Assembly (NCBI GenBank): GCA_964598695.1
Contig: CAZRDB010000202.1
Span: forward strand, 1 to 8,520
Direction of reading: 5' to 3'
Source of the DNA: CAZRDB01 sp964598695
GTDB taxonomy: Bacteria; Armatimonadota; Zipacnadia; UBA1398
Length of the DNA: 8,520 bases
The translations under genes were made by a program, and so were the position numbers. This document shows positions 6,485 to 8,520 of the stretch, piece by piece; within the stretch, counting starts at the first letter, position 1; each line of letters begins with the position of its first letter. Below the pieces are notes generated by a model, which saw only the letters and a program-made list of their open reading frames with translations, made no database searches and was not told where the DNA came from.

Positions 6485-7372
6485 ATGCTGCTTGCGCGCG
6501 TGTTGTCGGCCCTGATCGGGATTCCACTGCTGGTCGCCGCCGTCGGCCTGGGCGGCCTGTGGTTCACGGGCGCCGTCTGCATCCTCACCGCCCTCGGGAT
6601 GCACGAGTTCGGTGAGAAGTGCCGCCAGCAGGAGATCCGGATGCTGGAGCCTCTGGCGCAGGCCTGCGCGATCGCGCTGGTGCTCCTGATGTACGCCCGG
6701 GCCGCGCCCGAGACCGCGGAGTTCCGCCTGCTGCCGAGCGTGTTCGGTGGCGCGCTGCTCGGCCTGATCGGGATCCTGGTCGGCGGGACGCTGGTCTACT
6801 ACGTCTGGCGGTACCATCGCGACCAGTCGGTCCACGTGCTGGTCGAGGCGAGCGTCACGGTCTTTGGCGCGCTGTACGTGGGGATCCCATTCGCCTTCTT
6901 CCCGCTGGTTCGTGCGCTCGGCGCCGATCTGGGCCATCACGAGGCCGTCGTCGGCTTCCCGTGGTTCCCGCTCGATCTCGGCGCCCGGCTGCTGCTCGTG
7001 GTCTTCTGCGCGATCTGGGCGACCGACACCGCGGCCTACATCGTCGGCCGTCGCTTCGGCCGCCACCGCCTGAGCCCGGTCAGCCCCAACAAGACGATCG
7101 AGGGGGCAGTCGGCGGGCTGCTCGGGGCGATCGCGGTCTCCATGCTCGTTGCCCCCGCGCTCCGACTGCCGTTGACGCTGGTGGTGCCGCAGGGGATCGT
7201 GATCGGGATCGCGGGCCAGCTCGGTGACTTGATGAAATCGGTCCTGAAACGCGATCTCGAGACCAAGGACTTCGGAAGCCTGATCCCGGGGCATGGCGGG
7301 ATCCTGGACCGGTTCGACAGCTTGATGCTCGCGGTGCCGATCAGCTACTTCTGCGCCCTGCTGCTCCTGTGA
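6485..7372 (+). CDS. cdsA: Phosphatidate cytidylyltransferase (CDP-diglyceride synthase)
   Basis: CdsA converts phosphatidic acid and CTP into CDP-diacylglycerol and pyrophosphate in the inner membrane, the branch point for bacterial phospholipids. The 295-residue length and multiple hydrophobic helices fit the family. The C-terminal signature is intact at 252-278: S252, K255, R256, K261, D262, PGHGG (268-272), D275, R276 and D278. WATDTAAY (178-185), SPNKTIEG (200-207) and GQLGDLMKS (244-252) are also family blocks. D248 and D275 lie 27 residues apart, the spacing expected of the two metal-binding aspartates. The ATG at 6485 has GGGAGG 10 bases upstream, and the N-terminus (LLARVLSALIGIP) is typical. 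cdsA often sits with uppS, frr or dxr; none is visible here. It lies 127 bases after the GH43 gene and probably has its own regulation. Confidence 0.95.
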   Translation: MLLARVLSALIGIPLLVAAVGLGGLWFTGAVCILTALGMHEFGEKCRQQEIRMLEPLAQACAIALVLLMYARAAPETAEFRLLPSVFGGALLGLIGILVGGTLVYYVWRYHRDQSVHVLVEASVTVFGALYVGIPFAFFPLVRALGADLGHHEAVVGFPWFPLDLGARLLLVVFCAIWATDTAAYIVGRRFGRHRLSPVSPNKTIEGAVGGLLGAIAVSMLVAPALRLPLTLVVPQGIVIGIAGQLGDLMKSVLKRDLETKDFGSLIPGHGGILDRFDSLMLAVPISYFCALLLL

Positions 7373-7442
7373 GCGGAGGGTCGCGGAGGCAGGAGTCGCG
7401 GCGACACACGCCGAAAACACTGCCGCGAGTTGTGCAGGAAGG

Positions 7443-7459
7443 CCGCCGTCCCACGGCGG
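7443..7459 (+). other. 7-bp hairpin in the cdsA to PKD gene gap
   Basis: CCGCCGT (7443-7449) pairs with ACGGCGG (7453-7459) over a CCC triloop, 70 bases after the cdsA stop. No T-run follows, so termination is possible but not typical. The 131-base gap also ends with an AT-richer stretch around 7478-7503 just before the next start; a TATAGG there is too close to the ATG to be a convincing -10 box. Confidence 0.3.
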
Positions 7460-7503
7460 TGGCCGCGTCGGGTTCCGTGTGACGTGTGAATGGGGTATAG
7501 GCT

Positions 7504-8193
7504 ATGGGGTCGAACCGTGTGGCGCGGGGAGCGCTCGCGCTGTTGGTGGGAATCGCGCTCTGCGCGCTGCTGGCTTGCGCAGGCTGCTCGGGCGGCGGTA
7601 CGACGGTCGAGTCGGATCCCGTTGTCGTCGTCACGGTCGCGCCTCCGTCGGGCATCGCGCCGATGGAAGTCGTGATGACCTGCTCGGTCGCGCTGGAGGA
7701 CGGCTCGGCCTGGTCGCCGACCAAGATGGGCGTCGACTGGGGCGCCTACAACTCGCAGGAGATCGTGACGGGGGCCCAGAGCACGTTCCGCTACACCTAC
7801 ACGCTCCCCGGCACCTACGAGGTGTTGTGCTGGGCGATCGATGACCGCACGGGCAAGGCCGCCGAGGCCCGCGCGATCGTGCAGGTCATTGGCAGCTCGA
7901 ACACCCCGCCGGCCTGCACGCTCACGGCCACCCCGGTCGAGGGCGACGCGCCGCTCCTGGTACGGTTCACGGGCACCGGCGCCGATCCCGACGGCTCGAT
8001 CGTGAACTGGACGCTCGACTACGGCGACGGCAGCCTGGCCTGGAGCGGGACCACCCCGCCCTCTGGCCGGGGCCACATCTACACCGAGCCCGGGACCTAC
8101 CGCGCGTCGCTGGTGGCGCGCGACAACCAGGGCGCGACGGCGCTGGTGCGCAAGACGATCACCGTGACCGCGACGACGTCCGCTGTGCAGTAG
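7504..8193 (+). CDS. Lipoprotein-like protein with two PKD domains
   Basis: This 229-residue exported protein has an N-terminal signal segment (basic start, LALLVGIALCALLA core) followed by C25 and C28. Either cysteine could be lipidated: LLAC is the better hydrophobic context, CAGC has the better -1 glycine, and neither is a perfect lipobox. A short G/S/T linker follows. Residues about 40-130 form a degenerate PKD domain, with PPSGIAP at its start and YTYTLPGTYEV at its end; VDWGAYN replaces the usual D-F/Y-GDG turn. Residues about 135-223 form a canonical PKD domain with DPDGSIVNWTLDYGDGS (161-177) and HIYTEPGTYRASLVARD. PKD folds are beta-sandwich spacers or binding modules on surface and secreted proteins; no enzymatic domain is attached. 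The start has only a weak GGGG ribosome site 8 bases upstream. A strong terminator follows the gene. Confidence 0.82.
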   Translation: MGSNRVARGALALLVGIALCALLACAGCSGGGTTVESDPVVVVTVAPPSGIAPMEVVMTCSVALEDGSAWSPTKMGVDWGAYNSQEIVTGAQSTFRYTYTLPGTYEVLCWAIDDRTGKAAEARAIVQVIGSSNTPPACTLTATPVEGDAPLLVRFTGTGADPDGSIVNWTLDYGDGSLAWSGTTPPSGRGHIYTEPGTYRASLVARDNQGATALVRKTITVTATTSAVQ

Positions 8194-8264
8194 GCGCGAG
8201 GAGACCACCGAGAACCTGGAGAGCTGCGGCCGGCCGATGGCCGCGTAGTACAGATGTCAGACCG

Positions 8265-8298
8265 GGCGGGAGGACCTGTGTCCTCCCGCCTTTCCGTT
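8265..8298 (+). terminator. Intrinsic terminator after the PKD lipoprotein gene
   Basis: GGCGGGAGGAC (8265-8275) pairs perfectly over 11 bases with GTCCTCCCGCC (8280-8290), with a CTGT loop. The T-rich tail TTTCCGTT (8291-8298) follows at once. This is by far the clearest intrinsic terminator in the window. It separates the lipoprotein transcript from the transporter gene starting at 8321, which therefore needs a promoter of its own or read-through. The stretch 8194-8264 shows no gene. Confidence 0.88.
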
Positions 8299-8320
8299 CC
8301 TGTGAGGGTGCCCGCCGGCC

Positions 8321-8520
8321 ATGGACGAGAAGACGCATGCGCTCGATCTGAGACAGGTCGCGCTGTCGCTCCTGCTCCTGGCGACCACGGCGGTGTGGGG
8401 CTGGACCTTCTCGACCGTCAAGGAGGCCGTGGCCGGCTACAGCGTCCTCGGCTTCCTCACGATCCGTTTCGCCCTGGCCGCCCTCCTGCTCGCGCCGCTG
8501 GCGCTGCGGCGCACCGATCG
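8321..8520 (+). CDS. EamA/DMT family transporter, 5' end (partial)
   Basis: The frame from ATG 8321 stays open to the window edge and gives 66 complete codons. After a polar start (MDEKTHALDLRQ) there is a hydrophobic helix ending in the TAVWGWTFSTVKEAV segment. A loop and the LGFLTIRFALAALLLAPLAL helix with a basic RR end follow. A W-G-x-x-F/W-x-x-x-K block in helix 1 and an x-x-R-F-x-x-A block in helix 2 are characteristic of EamA-domain (drug/metabolite transporter) permeases, usually about 300 residues with ten helices. The substrate cannot be predicted. The nearest ribosome site is GAGGG at 8304-8308, 12 bases upstream, which is rather far. The gene begins 23 bases after the terminator tail. 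Confidence 0.8.
   Translation, partial: MDEKTHALDLRQVALSLLLLATTAVWGWTFSTVKEAVAGYSVLGFLTIRFALAALLLAPLALRRTD

Noticed and set aside
3994..6588. An 864-codon open frame on the minus strand
   Set aside because: It overlaps two well-supported genes in other frames, is rich in R, P and A and shows no domain; it is a high-GC artefact.
6245..7420. A 391-codon open frame on the minus strand
   Set aside because: It is antisense to cdsA, whose signature is intact, and has low-complexity Q/D/R/A composition.
7473..7501. A promoter (TATAGG as -10) for the PKD lipoprotein gene
   Set aside because: Transcription would begin at or after the ATG at 7504, and the -35 position matches only two of six bases.

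Overview
The window is GC-rich, densely coding bacterial DNA, with codon third positions mostly G or C. It holds six complete protein genes, the 3' end of a seventh at the left edge and the 5' end of an eighth at the right edge. No rRNA, tRNA, CRISPR array, insertion sequence or phage gene was seen. A DUF4838 secreted protein, a GH43-type enzyme and a PKD-domain lipoprotein suggest a polysaccharide-using bacterium of a lineage such as Planctomycetota, Armatimonadota or a related candidate phylum. That placement is an inference; there is no phylogenetic marker to settle it.

Layout. Positions 1-80 end an unidentified gene. On the plus strand, 275-2089 encodes an exported DUF4838 protein. It converges on a two-gene minus-strand operon: a 593-residue protein with a PEP carboxykinase / HPr kinase-like nucleotide-binding core (3390-5171), followed 16 bases later by an MFS transporter of the oxalate/formate antiporter type (2210-3373). 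A plausible sigma70-type promoter (5285-5314, minus) drives the operon through a leader of about 107 bases, whose Shine-Dalgarno sequence can fold onto itself. Divergent from it on the plus strand lie a secreted GH43-family five-bladed propeller protein (5380-6357), cdsA (phosphatidate cytidylyltransferase, 6485-7372), a two-PKD-domain lipoprotein (7504-8193), a near-perfect intrinsic terminator (8265-8298) and the start of an EamA/DMT transporter (8321 to the edge).

How the genes may work together. The DUF4838 and GH43 proteins are both exported and both belong to carbohydrate-associated groups, so the region may help degrade plant or microbial polysaccharides. The minus-strand operon pairs a cytosolic nucleotide-binding enzyme of unknown substrate with a carboxylate-type transporter, which suggests uptake of an organic acid linked to its metabolism or control. 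cdsA is a housekeeping lipid gene and appears here away from its usual partners.

The most interesting item is the PEPCK/HprK-like protein. Its core shows counterparts of most PEPCK active-site blocks in the right order, but its P-loop is of the HPr kinase type, and its long N-terminal region contains a four-cysteine cluster. Its chemistry cannot be read from sequence alone.
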